Shown: positions 16,808 through 25,057, counted from the first letter of the stretch. The stretch: 64,000 nt of DNA from Paenibacillus gyeongsangnamensis (GCF_027533625.1 NZ_JAQAGZ010000022.1:62001-126000); one strand, 5' to 3'. Translations and numbers: made by a program. Notes: generated from the letters alone by a model not told the origin.

Positions 16808-17725
16808 GTGAGGCAATACTTATTGAAATTGATTTTGCAGGTCATTCCCGTGTTGTTTTTAATCTCCCTCATTGTTTTCTTGCTCGTACACGTTTCCGGG
16901 AATCCTGTAGCGCTGATGCTTCCGGATACGGCAACGGCGGACGACCGCGCAGCTTTGACCGCAGCTCTCGGATTGGATCAACCGTTATATATTCAATATT
17001 TCAAATTTATGGGGCATTTGCTGCAGGGGGATTTCGGAAAATCATTCCGTTATAACGAGCCTGCGCTGCCTATCGTATTGGATCGTTTCCCGGCTACGTT
17101 CGAATTGGCTGCAGCAGCCATGCTTGTAGCCACGGTCATCGCCATTCCGTTAGGGATTATTTCGGCGACGAAACGAAATTCGTTCTGGGACGTGCTCGCT
17201 ACCGGAGCAGCGGTGCTTGGCAAGGCGATGCCGCATTTTTGGCTCGGCATTATGTTTATTCTTTTGTTTTCCGTCAAATTGGGCATGTTCCCGGTTTCCG
17301 GTCGAGGCACGCTGCTGCATTTAATTTTGCCGGCGGTTACGCTTGGAACCGGTATAGCGGCTGAAATGACGCGTTTGATCCGTTCCAGCATGCTGGAGAT
17401 TTTGGGACAAGATTATATTCGAACCGCGAGAAGTAAAGGATTAGCCGAAAAATTCGTTATTTACAAGCATGCTTTCCGCAACTCGCTCATTCCCGTTGTG
17501 ACGATCATGGCCTTGCAAATCTCTACTTTAATCAGCGGGGCGTTGATTACGGAGACGATCTACGCGTGGCCCGGCATGGGACAATTAATTATTCAAGCGG
17601 TCAATACGCGGGATATGGCGATCGTGCAAGCGGCTGTTTTTGTCATTGCGTTTTTGGTTATTTTAAGCAACATGTTGGCGGACCTCATTTATCGCATCCT
17701 GGATCCGCGCATAAAAATCAGTTAA
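16808..17725 (+). CDS. dppB: Peptide ABC transporter permease (DppB type)
   Basis: 305 residues with six predicted membrane helices. Family features include the N-terminal LLKLILQVIPVLFLISLIVF helix, the periplasmic GLDQPLYIQYFKFMGHLLQGDFGKS loop and the cytoplasmic EAA-type loop DYIRTARSKGLAEKFVIYKHAFRN that contacts the ATPases. The start is a GTG with GGGAGGTAGCC just upstream. It pairs with the product of the next gene to form the channel. The substrate is presumably a peptide, although the same family also carries nickel and glutathione. Confidence 0.92.
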   Translation: MRQYLLKLILQVIPVLFLISLIVFLLVHVSGNPVALMLPDTATADDRAALTAALGLDQPLYIQYFKFMGHLLQGDFGKSFRYNEPALPIVLDRFPATFELAAAAMLVATVIAIPLGIISATKRNSFWDVLATGAAVLGKAMPHFWLGIMFILLFSVKLGMFPVSGRGTLLHLILPAVTLGTGIAAEMTRLIRSSMLEILGQDYIRTARSKGLAEKFVIYKHAFRNSLIPVVTIMALQISTLISGALITETIYAWPGMGQLIIQAVNTRDMAIVQAAVFVIAFLVILSNMLADLIYRILDPRIKIS

Positions 17726-17744
17726 ACGCCGGAGGTGAGCGCAA

Positions 17745-18671
17745 ATGAGTGTATCGATCGAAGCAAAGAGCGGACAGGTTAACACAGGACAAAGAACGAA
17801 GCGGGCAGGCAAGCTGCCGCGCATCATCCGCTCGCTGTTGAAAAGCAAGACGGGAACCATCGGATTCATTATTATCGTCGCCGTCGTGTTCATGGCGGTT
17901 TTTGCCGGAACCATTGCTCCGCATGACCCTGCAAAGACCAATGCCGTCAAGCGGTTATTGCCTCCGATGTGGATGGAGAAAGGATCTGCGGATTACCCGC
18001 TGGGCACGGACAATCTCGGGCGGGACGTGCTTAGCCGAATCATTTACGGTTCGCAGGTGTCCTTGCTCGTTGGCATTTGCGCCGTAGCCGTAGCCGGAAC
18101 GATCGGCGTGATCATGGGGCTTGTATCCGGCTATTACGGGGGTTGGATCGACCGTGTCATTATGAGAACCGTCGATGCTTTCCTGGCGATACCCAACATT
18201 TTATTTATGCTTGTGATCCTTGCTGTTCTGGGCCCCGGATTGTTTTCACTGATTTTCGTTTTGGGGGTAACCAATTGGGTCAAGTATGCCCGTATTATCC
18301 GCGGGGAAGTGCTGAGCGTCAAAGAACGTGATTATGTGAAAGCCGCCCGTGCCGTCGGATCGCGCGATGCCCGGATTATATTCAAACACATTCTGCCCAA
18401 CGTCATTTCGTCGTTCATTGTCGTGTCCACGCTTAGTATTGCCACCACCATCATTTTGGAAGCTTCCTTGAGCTTCTTGGGGCTGGGTATCCAGCCGCCG
18501 ACCGTGACGTGGGGCGGTATGCTGAGCGACGGCCGACAGTATCTCGCCACAAGCTGGTGGGTCGCAACGTTTCCCGGCATCGCTATTACGATAACCGTAC
18601 TCGGCATCATCTTCCTGGGAGACTGGCTGCGCGATATTTTGGATCCAAGGATGAAAGCGAAAGAATCTTGA
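17745..18671 (+). CDS. dppC: Peptide ABC transporter permease (DppC type)
   Basis: 308 residues. A ~35-residue cytoplasmic N-terminus precedes the first helix, as is usual for OppC/DppC. The extracellular loop has YPLGTDNLGRDVLSRIIYGS, the hallmark of this subfamily, and the EAA loop is DYVKAARAVGSRDARIIFKHILPN. It follows dppB by 19 bp with a GGAGGTGAGCGC ribosome site. It forms the heterodimeric channel with DppB. Confidence 0.92.
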   Translation: MSVSIEAKSGQVNTGQRTKRAGKLPRIIRSLLKSKTGTIGFIIIVAVVFMAVFAGTIAPHDPAKTNAVKRLLPPMWMEKGSADYPLGTDNLGRDVLSRIIYGSQVSLLVGICAVAVAGTIGVIMGLVSGYYGGWIDRVIMRTVDAFLAIPNILFMLVILAVLGPGLFSLIFVLGVTNWVKYARIIRGEVLSVKERDYVKAARAVGSRDARIIFKHILPNVISSFIVVSTLSIATTIILEASLSFLGLGIQPPTVTWGGMLSDGRQYLATSWWVATFPGIAITITVLGIIFLGDWLRDILDPRMKAKES

Positions 18672-18703
18672 TTAGCGACATGCAAAGAATAGAGGTGAAA
18701 CAG

Positions 18704-19669
18704 GTGGCACCACTGTTGGAAGTTAAAAATTTGCAAACTCATTTTAAAACCGATGGCGGCGTCGTCGCTTCCGTCAACGGGGTATCGTTCACCGTGTCCA
18801 AAGGGGAGACGCTAGCTATCGTCGGTGAATCCGGGTGCGGAAAAAGCGTCACCTCCCTCTCCATTATGAGGCTCGTAGCTCCACCGGGAAAAGTGGTCGG
18901 CGGGGAAATTTTATTGGAGGGAGAAAATTTGCTCGGTAAGAGCGATAAAGAGATGCGCAAGCTGAGGGGCAACAAGATTTCGATGATTTTCCAAGAGCCT
19001 ATGACTTCCCTGAACCCGGTGTTCACGATTGGGAACCAGCTGGGCGAAGTGTTTCTTAATCACCAGGATGTAGATAAGAAGCAAGCAAGGGCCAAAAGCA
19101 TCGCCATGCTGGACAGTGTCGGCATTCCACGGGCGGATAAAATCGTCGATTACTACCCTCACCAGCTTTCCGGCGGCATGCGGCAAAGAGTGATGATCGC
19201 CATGGCGCTGGCCTGCAATCCTTCATTACTGATCGCCGATGAGCCGACGACCGCGCTCGACGTCACCATCCAGGCGCAAATTCTCGAGCTGTTGAAAAGC
19301 TTGAGCAAGCAGCGGGATACGGGAGTCGTCTTGATTACCCACGATCTGGGCGTCGTTGCGGAAATGGCTGACCGGGTCGTTGTTATGTATGCCGGAGAAG
19401 TCGTTGAAGAAGCGGGCGTGTTCGATTTGTTCGCGAGCCCGAAACACCCGTATACGAAAGGGCTGTTAGGCTCGCTGCCGAAGATCGACGAACAATGTGA
19501 AGAGCTTGACTCCATTTACGGCTCTGTACCGAATCCGCTTCAAATGCCGAGCGGCTGTACGTTCCACCCGCGCTGTCCGATCGCGACCGAGCAGTGCAAA
19601 TCCAAGAAGCCGCCGCTCGAACCGGTTACCGCCCAGCATTGGGCGCGTTGTTTTTATAGTAAGGGGTGA
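18704..19669 (+). CDS. dppD: Peptide ABC transporter ATP-binding protein (DppD type)
   Basis: 321 residues from the GTG at 18704 with AGAGGTG 6 bases upstream; an ATG at 18680 lacks a ribosome site and a longer open frame upstream overlaps dppC. Walker A GESGCGKSVTS, signature LSGGMRQRVMIAMALAC, Walker B LLIADEPTTALD and the H-loop histidine in LITHDLGVV are intact. The C-terminal oligo_HPY extension holds the cysteines of CTFHPRCPIATEQCKSKKP, which in relatives ligate an iron-sulfur cluster. It provides one of the two ATPase subunits. Confidence 0.92.
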   Translation: MAPLLEVKNLQTHFKTDGGVVASVNGVSFTVSKGETLAIVGESGCGKSVTSLSIMRLVAPPGKVVGGEILLEGENLLGKSDKEMRKLRGNKISMIFQEPMTSLNPVFTIGNQLGEVFLNHQDVDKKQARAKSIAMLDSVGIPRADKIVDYYPHQLSGGMRQRVMIAMALACNPSLLIADEPTTALDVTIQAQILELLKSLSKQRDTGVVLITHDLGVVAEMADRVVVMYAGEVVEEAGVFDLFASPKHPYTKGLLGSLPKIDEQCEELDSIYGSVPNPLQMPSGCTFHPRCPIATEQCKSKKPPLEPVTAQHWARCFYSKG

Positions 19670-19675
19670 TCCGAT

Positions 19676-20722
19676 ATGAACCAAACGAGCCAACCATTAT
19701 TGGAGGTAAAAGGATTAAAAAAACATTTTCCGTACAAGCAGGGTTTGTTCTCGCGGAAGGCCGGTTTTGTGCGTGCGGTGGATGGCCTTGATTTTACCGT
19801 TAACCGCGGAGAGACGCTCGGGATTGTAGGCGAGTCCGGGTGCGGGAAGTCAACCGCAGGGCAGCTCATCTTGCAGCTGCTGGAACCGACGGAGGGCGAG
19901 ATTTGGTTCGAAGGGAGAAATTTGACTTCCCTTGACAAAGAAGAAGTGCGTAAAGTTCGCCGCAATCTGCAGATCATCTTTCAAGATCCGTATTCTTCCC
20001 TTAATCCGAGAATGAAAGTGGAGGAGATTGTATCCGAACCGCTTGAAGTGCACGGCCTGTATAAAGGCAGCGCATTGAAGGAGAGAGTCGTGGAATTACT
20101 CCGGCTGGTCGGTTTGGATGAGCATCATATGTCGCGCCATCCCCACGAATTCAGCGGCGGGCAGAGACAACGGATCGGAATTGCCAGAGCGCTCGCGCTG
20201 AATCCGAATCTGATTGTTTGCGACGAGGCGGTATCCGCTTTGGACGTGTCCATTCAATCGCAAATCCTGAATTTGCTCAAGAAGCTGCAGAAGGAGCTGC
20301 AGCTTACCTATATTTTTATCGCTCATGGTTTACCGGCGGTCAAGCATATCAGCGATCGCATCGCCGTGATGTATTTAGGCAAAATTGTTGAGCTTGCAGG
20401 CCGTGATTCCTTATTTGCGAAGCCAAGACACCCGTATACGCAAGCGCTGCTCTCGGCTGTTCCGAATCCCGATCCGACCCAGCGAAAAGAGCGTATTATC
20501 CTGCAAGGCGATCTTCCTAATCCGGCAAACCCTCCCAAAGGCTGCAGCTTTCATACGCGCTGCCCTTATGTCCAGGATAGGTGCCGCAATGAAACGCCAG
20601 CGCTGCAGCCGCAAGCAGACGGGCATCTTGCCGCATGCAGACGGGCATCTTGCCGCATGCCATTTTCCTCTGTAAATGAACGGCATGCCATCATTCATCT
20701 GCAAGCCTGCATTTTTCAATAA
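19676..20722 (+). CDS. dppF: Peptide ABC transporter ATP-binding protein (DppF type) with altered C-terminus
   Basis: 348 residues. Walker A GESGCGKSTAG, signature FSGGQRQRIGIARAL, Walker B LIVCDEAVSALDVS and the C-terminal cysteine motif SFHTRCPYVQDRCRNE are present. The H-loop reads FIAHGLPAV rather than the common ISHDLAVV. The last ~30 residues are unusual. A 22-bp direct tandem duplication (20615-20636 and 20637-20658) shifts the frame. Without it the protein would end ADGHLAACHFPL and stop at about 20673, the expected length. With it the frame runs through the intergenic region to 20722. The ATPase core is unaffected, so the protein is probably still functional. It is the partner ATPase of DppD. 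Confidence 0.9.
   Translation: MNQTSQPLLEVKGLKKHFPYKQGLFSRKAGFVRAVDGLDFTVNRGETLGIVGESGCGKSTAGQLILQLLEPTEGEIWFEGRNLTSLDKEEVRKVRRNLQIIFQDPYSSLNPRMKVEEIVSEPLEVHGLYKGSALKERVVELLRLVGLDEHHMSRHPHEFSGGQRQRIGIARALALNPNLIVCDEAVSALDVSIQSQILNLLKKLQKELQLTYIFIAHGLPAVKHISDRIAVMYLGKIVELAGRDSLFAKPRHPYTQALLSAVPNPDPTQRKERIILQGDLPNPANPPKGCSFHTRCPYVQDRCRNETPALQPQADGHLAACRRASCRMPFSSVNERHAIIHLQACIFQ
20615..20658 (+). repeat. 22-bp direct tandem duplication in the 3' end of dppF
   Basis: GCAGACGGGCATCTTGCC plus GCAT occurs twice in immediate succession (period 22, not a multiple of three), changing the reading frame at the end of dppF. Confidence 0.9.
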
Positions 20723-20737
20723 AGGAGCGACAAACCG

Positions 20738-20818
20738 ATGGTGCACAAAGACATGACGGCAGAAGAGAATCCTACGCTTCAGGCGTACCTTACCGTTCTT
20801 TCCGCTTACCAACCGTGA
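20738..20818 (+). pseudogene. Displaced N-terminal codons of the S9 peptidase gene (frameshift)
   Basis: ATG 20738 has AAAGGAG 10 bases upstream and opens 26 codons ending LTVLSAYQP, then TGA at 20816-20818. The S9 peptidase frame begins at GTG 20815, overlapping by GTGA. SAYQP followed by VIPGRR... reads as one continuous N-terminus of an S9 peptidase if one base is restored near CCGTGATT. Either the gene has lost a base or translation restarts at the overlapping GTG. Confidence 0.65.
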
Positions 20819-22560
20819 TTCCAGGGCGCAGACGGATCACGTTTCTAAGTAAAAAAACCGGCCTGCCCCAGCTCTGGAGCTGGGATGCAGAGACGGCGAG
20901 CTGCGAGCAGGTCGTCGAGCTGCCCGATCGGGTGATGGACGCCAACCATTCTCCGTGCGGCTCCCAAACCGTGATTGGTATGGACTATAAGGGGAATGAG
21001 AAGCAGCAGCTTTATTTGCTGAACAACGAAACGTTAGCCGTTCAAGAGCTCATGGTATCCCCGCAGCATTTTCACCATCTTGGGGGCTGGTACCCATGCG
21101 GGAAGAAAATTGCTTTTGCCAGCAACCGCCGTGGTCCCGGACTTTTCGATATTTTTGTGCAGGATGTGGAAACGAAACAAGCTGAGGTCGTTTTCCGGCA
21201 TGAAGGGAGATGCGTTCCGCTGTGCTGGCTTCCGGATGGAAGCGGACTGCTGATTTTAAGCGATGTGACGAATGTCGTGCAATCCCTCTATGTTCTGGAT
21301 TTGAGAAGCGACGAAGTCCGCGAAATTGGCGTGGAGGGTGCGGGCGACTACGCCTCCGTGCAAGTAGCGAAGGACGGTACGGGGTATCTGGTGACCAATG
21401 CGGCGGAAAATACGATGGCATTGTACCGCTTTTACACGGATCGAGCGGGTGCGGCCATGCTTGTCCATGTCCCGGAATGGGATGTCGAAGAGGCGAAGCT
21501 GTCGCCCGACGGCAAATGGATCGCATACACCGTCAACGAAGGCGGTATTTCGGTATTAAACCTGTATGAAGTAGAGACCGGAGCTTCCACAGCAGTGAAG
21601 CTGCCTCGCTGCGTCATCCAATCGCTATCGTGGCTAAGCGAAGGGGAGCTCGTATTTGCCCTCAAAAGTCCGGTGCTGCCAGGAGATATTTGGCTGTATC
21701 GTCTGAAAGACGAAACGTTCCAGCGTATCACCACTTTTGGGGTGTCGGAAACCATCCAGCATTTGTGGCAGGAGGCCGAGCTACACTCGTTCACCTCGTT
21801 TGACGGGGTTCAGGTGCCTTACTTTTATTACGGGCCTAATCGAACCGAAAGAACCGGGCTTCCGGGAGGCAAAAAGGCGCCTACGGTAGTCTACGTGCAC
21901 GGCGGACCGGAATCGCAAATCCGATTCGATTTTCACCCGGTTATTCAATATTTGGTCAGCCAGGGATTTAACGTGGTCGCGCCGAACGTTCGCGGAAGTA
22001 TGGGATACGGTAAAACGTATTTGAATCTCGATAACGGGAGAAAACGGATGGATGCGGTGGCCGATTTGGCGTGGATGGTGAAGGACCTGGCGCGCTTCGA
22101 GACGATCGATACCGGCAAAATCGGCATTATGGGACGCAGCTACGGAGGGTTTATGGTGCTGGCATCCTTGACGCACTATCCGGATTTATGGGCAGCGGGG
22201 GTAGACATTGTCGGCATATCGCATTTCCGTACGTTCCTCGAAAATACGGGAGAATGGCGCCGGAAATTGCGCGAATCGGAATACGGTACGCTAGCGGACG
22301 ATTCGGACTTTTTCGAGGAAATCGCCCCCCTCAACCATTCGCGGAACATCAAGGTGCCGCTTCTGATCTTCCACGGCCGCAACGATACGCGCGTTCCGGT
22401 CAGCGAAGCCGAGCAGCTGTATGCCGATATGCGTGCCAGAGGCCAGGAGGCTGAACTGGTGATCTTTGAGGACGAAGGGCATCAGACGGAGAAAATGGAG
22501 AACCATATTGCACTGAATACGAAGATCGTCCACTTTTTAAAGACAACTCTGGGAAAGTGA
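20815..22560 (+). CDS. S9-family prolyl oligopeptidase-like peptidase
   Basis: 581 residues in this frame, plus about 26 displaced N-terminal codons upstream. The first ~330 residues form a beta-propeller of TolB/DPP-IV type (repeats such as KKTGLPQLWSWD, GKKIAFASNRRGPGLFDIFV, DGKWIAYTVNEGG). The C-terminal alpha/beta hydrolase domain has the oxyanion segment YVHGGPESQ, the nucleophile GRSYGG (Ser near residue 442), the Asp in FHGRNDTRV (near 524) and the His in EDEGHQ (near 556). It likely degrades peptides delivered by the transporter encoded just upstream, probably in the cytosol since no signal peptide is seen. The 5' end is out of frame with the only good ribosome site, so expression may be reduced. 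Confidence 0.85.
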   Translation: MIPGRRRITFLSKKTGLPQLWSWDAETASCEQVVELPDRVMDANHSPCGSQTVIGMDYKGNEKQQLYLLNNETLAVQELMVSPQHFHHLGGWYPCGKKIAFASNRRGPGLFDIFVQDVETKQAEVVFRHEGRCVPLCWLPDGSGLLILSDVTNVVQSLYVLDLRSDEVREIGVEGAGDYASVQVAKDGTGYLVTNAAENTMALYRFYTDRAGAAMLVHVPEWDVEEAKLSPDGKWIAYTVNEGGISVLNLYEVETGASTAVKLPRCVIQSLSWLSEGELVFALKSPVLPGDIWLYRLKDETFQRITTFGVSETIQHLWQEAELHSFTSFDGVQVPYFYYGPNRTERTGLPGGKKAPTVVYVHGGPESQIRFDFHPVIQYLVSQGFNVVAPNVRGSMGYGKTYLNLDNGRKRMDAVADLAWMVKDLARFETIDTGKIGIMGRSYGGFMVLASLTHYPDLWAAGVDIVGISHFRTFLENTGEWRRKLRESEYGTLADDSDFFEEIAPLNHSRNIKVPLLIFHGRNDTRVPVSEAEQLYADMRARGQEAELVIFEDEGHQTEKMENHIALNTKIVHFLKTTLGK

Positions 22561-22571
22561 ATGATAAGATC

Positions 22572-22600
22572 AGCCGGCCTTTGAACAGGCCGGCTTTTTT
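22572..22600 (+). terminator. Terminator of the oligopeptide operon
   Basis: AGCCGGCCT pairs with AGGCCGGCT around TTGAAC, followed by TTTTTT. Confidence 0.88.
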
Positions 22601-22610
22601 AAAAAAGATG

Positions 22611-22660
22611 CCCGCCCCCGAAGCTCCGACGCTAGGTCAGGAGCCGGGGGCGTTTTTTTG
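22611..22660 (+). terminator. Second terminator-like hairpin
   Basis: CGCCCCCG pairs with CGGGGGCG across a 25-base loop, followed by seven T. Same design as the terminator at 11870. Confidence 0.7.
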
Positions 22661-22683
22661 CCGTTGCCGCAGGTTGGAGCGTC

Positions 22684-22709
22684 GTTTCAGGGGGACAGGC
22701 GGGGGGTAA
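22684..22709 (+). promoter_or_regulatory. Sigma-B-type promoter for the 107-aa gene
   Basis: GTTTCA (22684-22689), 14-base spacer, GGGTAA (22704-22709), identical in both boxes and spacing to the glsB promoter at 24796. The start codon is 53 bases downstream. Confidence 0.6.
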
Positions 22710-22762
22710 TTATTCCTACAACCGTAACGACCATTCTATCAATGAAAGAGGCGGTGGATGCG

Positions 22763-23083
22763 ATGACGGTCAAACACAGCATCAAATGCCAAGGCAGCGA
22801 AATTCTGGTGCGCGAAACGGGAGAGGGCATGTACGACTTGGCCATTCAAGCGACGTCGAACCCTTTGGGCTACGGCAACGTGCTTGAATCGTTCCCGGAT
22901 ATGGAACAGGCGATCGGGGCGGCCGATCAATTCTGTAAAATGCTGACGGCGGCGCAGAAGCAAGGCTACTACTTGGAGGAAGGACACTTCGTCAAGCCGG
23001 AGCGGGAACGAATCCCGGCCAAGGAGGGACTTAGAGAGGAAGTAGAGGTCGAAGCATGGATCGAGCAATTTATTCGGGGGTGA
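22763..23083 (+). CDS. Hypothetical protein, 106 aa, probable stress gene
   Basis: The start at ATG 22763 follows GAGGCGGTGG closely; an ATG at 22742 is also in frame but has no ribosome site. The product is small, acidic and soluble with no signal peptide or membrane segment. It begins TVKHSIKCQGSEILVRETGEGMY, has a central helix around DMEQAIGAADQFCKMLTAAQKQG and an acidic end. I do not recognise a family. A sigma-B-type promoter lies directly upstream and a terminator overlaps its stop codon, so it is a monocistronic unit, probably of the general stress response. Confidence 0.65.
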   Translation: MTVKHSIKCQGSEILVRETGEGMYDLAIQATSNPLGYGNVLESFPDMEQAIGAADQFCKMLTAAQKQGYYLEEGHFVKPERERIPAKEGLREEVEVEAWIEQFIRG

Positions 23084-23102
23084 GCAACCCCCGATTTTTT
23101 TT
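23074..23102 (+). terminator. Terminator overlapping the stop of the 106-aa gene
   Basis: TCGGGGGT pairs with ACCCCCGA around GAGCA-type loop bases, then eight T. The TGA stop (23081-23083) is in the hairpin. Confidence 0.85.
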
Positions 23103-23211
23103 GCCATGATGCATGAATGCTGACATACAGTTGGCAGTTAAGGCGGCGTATACTGGAGTTAGAAAGAGGTTCCTGCAAGAAAGAAAAGATCCCCCTAAGG
23201 AGGCGTTGATT

Positions 23212-23718
23212 ATGATGATGTATCAAACCGTGGAAAGCTTTATTCAGGATTACCGGAATGAAAGCGAATCGACTTCCAAGCTTCTGAGCGCCTTGACGGA
23301 CGAATCGCTCCGTCAGGAAATGGCACCCGGCTACCGTACCCTCGGTCATCTCGCATGGCATTTGGTTCCTTCGGGAGGCATTTTGCATCCTACAGGCCTT
23401 ACGTTCGACGCCCCTCCGGAGCGCAGTGCGCCGCCGGCCACGGCTGCAGCCATCGCGGAGAAGTACCGCAAGACGGCGGACAGCCTGATGGAAGCGGTAA
23501 GAACGCAGTGGACCGACGAGAAGCTCCAAGAGACGTCGATCGTGTTCGGCCAGCCTTGGAAGAACGGACTGACGCTGTATTTGTTCCTGAAGCATGAGGT
23601 GCATCACCGCGGGCAGCTGACGATTCTGATGAGGCTGGCGGGACTGCCGGTTACGGGGGTCTATGGTCCGTCGAAAGAGGAATGGGCCGCCATTGGCATG
23701 GAGGCTCCGGCGCTCTGA
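23212..23718 (+). CDS. DinB-family protein, copy 2
   Basis: 168 residues from the first of three ATGs, with AAGGAGG 7 bases upstream. Paralogue of the protein at 11350: ESESTSKLLSALTDESLRQEMAPGYRTLGHLAWHL at the N-terminus and LFLKHEVHHRGQLTILMRLAGLPVTGVYGPS near the end match in order and spacing, including the three candidate metal-binding histidines. It stands alone on its transcript, unlike copy 1, and is followed by the palindromic element. Specific activity is unknown; DinB/YfiT proteins include thiol S-transferases. Confidence 0.85.
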   Translation: MMMYQTVESFIQDYRNESESTSKLLSALTDESLRQEMAPGYRTLGHLAWHLVPSGGILHPTGLTFDAPPERSAPPATAAAIAEKYRKTADSLMEAVRTQWTDEKLQETSIVFGQPWKNGLTLYLFLKHEVHHRGQLTILMRLAGLPVTGVYGPSKEEWAAIGMEAPAL

Positions 23719-23730
23719 TGCATTAGGTAC

Positions 23731-23995
23731 GAAAAAACCGTCCGCTTACGGACGGTCAGGCTGTAGAGAAACCCGTGAAATAGAGAAATCTGCCTTGGTA
23801 CCCGGTGGGGTATCCCCTTCCGGCCGCTGTTGTTATCGGAAAACTTTCAATTAATCCTTTAACCAGCGGTAATTTTCCGATAACAAAGGCGGACGCTATC
23901 GCTCCTACAGGGGATACCCCACCTACACCATTGGCATTTTTCAGTATATCAGGGTTTCTCGTCAATCTGACCGTCTACTTACGGACGGTTTTTTC
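23731..23995. repeat. 265-bp nested palindromic element (MITE-like)
   Basis: Five sets of inverted repeats share one centre near 23863. Terminal 14-bp perfect repeats GAAAAAACCGTCCG (23731-23744) and its complement (23982-23995). GACGGTCAG (23751-23759) with CTGACCGTC (23967-23975). AGAAACCC (23767-23774) with GGGTTTCT (23952-23959). GGTGGGGTATCCCCT (23804-23818) with its perfect complement (23909-23923). TTGTTATCGGAAAA (23830-23843) with its perfect complement (23873-23886). Each end also forms its own terminator hairpin (CCGTCCG-CTTA-CGGACGG plus T-run). No coding capacity and no obvious target duplication. Confidence 0.9.
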
Positions 23996-24004
23996 GCGCT
24001 AAGC

Positions 24005-24433
24005 TTAGTTATAAGACTTGGCCGTCTTATCCGCTTCGCTAAGCGTCTTGTGCGCTGCATCAGCCGCTTGATCCGCGGTCCGGCGGGACGCACCAGTCGC
24101 TTCCCCGGCCGCCGCAGACGCCCGGTCCAGCAGGCTGTGCGAAGCGTCCGCCACCCGGTCCGTCGCCGCATGGGCCTTGTCTGCCAGCTTGGCGCTCTGC
24201 TCCTTGACGGCCTCGGCCGTCTCGGAGGCCTTCTCTTTCGCCGATTGCATCAGCTCGGCGCCTTTTTCCTGCAGCGCCTGAAGCTTCCCGGTGAGGTCCT
24301 CGCGAAGCTCCTTGCCGGATTTCGGCGCGAGCAGGAGGGCGAGCAGCGCGCCGGAGGCGGCTCCGATCACCGTACCTAAGAATACGCCGCCGCGTTTGGT
24401 TTCCTCCATGTTGTCCGCTTGTGCTGTTGCCAT
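24005..24433 (-). CDS. YtxH-domain general stress protein
   Basis: 142 residues from ATG 24433, with AAAGGAG 8 bases upstream. The N-terminus has the YtxH signature: a glycine-rich membrane helix GVFLGTVIGAASGALLALLLAPKSGKELRED. The remainder is a long Ala/Glu/Lys-rich helix with LEA-like repeats (AKEKASETAEAVKEQSAKLADKAH). Relatives are induced by salt, heat and starvation and are thought to protect membranes or proteins. The gene follows glsB on the same strand and is probably cotranscribed from the sigma-B-type promoter at 24796. Confidence 0.85.
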   Translation of the reverse strand: MATAQADNMEETKRGGVFLGTVIGAASGALLALLLAPKSGKELREDLTGKLQALQEKGAELMQSAKEKASETAEAVKEQSAKLADKAHAATDRVADASHSLLDRASAAAGEATGASRRTADQAADAAHKTLSEADKTAKSYN

Positions 24434-24486
24434 GAGAATCACTCCTTTAATTTAGTCGGGGTAAGGGGTTATGAATGATGTCAGCA

Positions 24487-24751
24487 TTAAGCCGTACGTC
24501 GGCCGCCGAATGCGCGGGACAGCAGTCCGAGCAGGAATACGAACAAGGCGGCTCCGATAATCGCGGGAACGACAGCGAAGCCTCCAATGACCGGCCCCCA
24601 TGTACCCAGCAGCAGACTGCCGATCCAAGCTCCTGCGAAACCGGCGATCATCGATCCGATCATGCCTCCCGGCATCGCCCTCGGCGCAATGGCCCGAACC
24701 GATCGCACCGATGACGACCGCCATGATGATCGTAATCAGTAAGCCCGGCAT
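24487..24751 (-). pseudogene. GlsB/YeaQ-family stress membrane protein, frameshifted
   Basis: The gene starts at ATG 24751 (ribosome site AAAGGAG 9 bases upstream) with PGLLITIIMAVVIGAIGS. It then leaves frame at a GGG run (complement of 24693-24695). The rest of the family sequence, AIAPRAMPGGMIGSMIAGFAGA to LLSRAFGGRRTA, continues in another frame to 24487. Removing one G gives a perfect ~87-residue GlsB/transglycosylase-associated protein with three glycine-zipper membrane helices. In the unrestored frame a ~120-residue nonsense tail would result. It could be a true mutation, a phase-variable G-run or a sequencing error. Confidence 0.8.
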
Positions 24752-24795
24752 GTTCATCAGCTCCTTTGCACGGTGTGTTCCTTGCTTGTCTTTTT

Positions 24796-24821
24796 TTACC
24801 CGCCGGCATTTGACATGAAAC
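24796..24821 (-). promoter_or_regulatory. Sigma-B-type promoter for glsB-ytxH
   Basis: On the minus strand GTTTCA (24821-24816), 14-base spacer, GGGTAA (24801-24796), followed by AAAAAGACAAGCAAGG as at dps. The glsB start lies 45 bases downstream. Confidence 0.65.
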
Positions 24822-25057
24822 AAACACGGCCGGGGGGACGGAAAGGGGCCAAGAAAAAGGGGCTGATGGGAGAAATCGAAAAATGGAAAATGCATGTGCC
24901 CGGAAGGAAAACTTTTGCCTCGGTTTCGTCCAATGGATAGAGAGGTGAGTATGGGTAATCCCCAGTTTTTAGTATTTTAGGGATAACTAAGCAACTTTTG
25001 GCAAACTTGCCGCGTTAAAGGAGGAGTGATTTCCAAGTATAAGAGAGGAGACTATCG

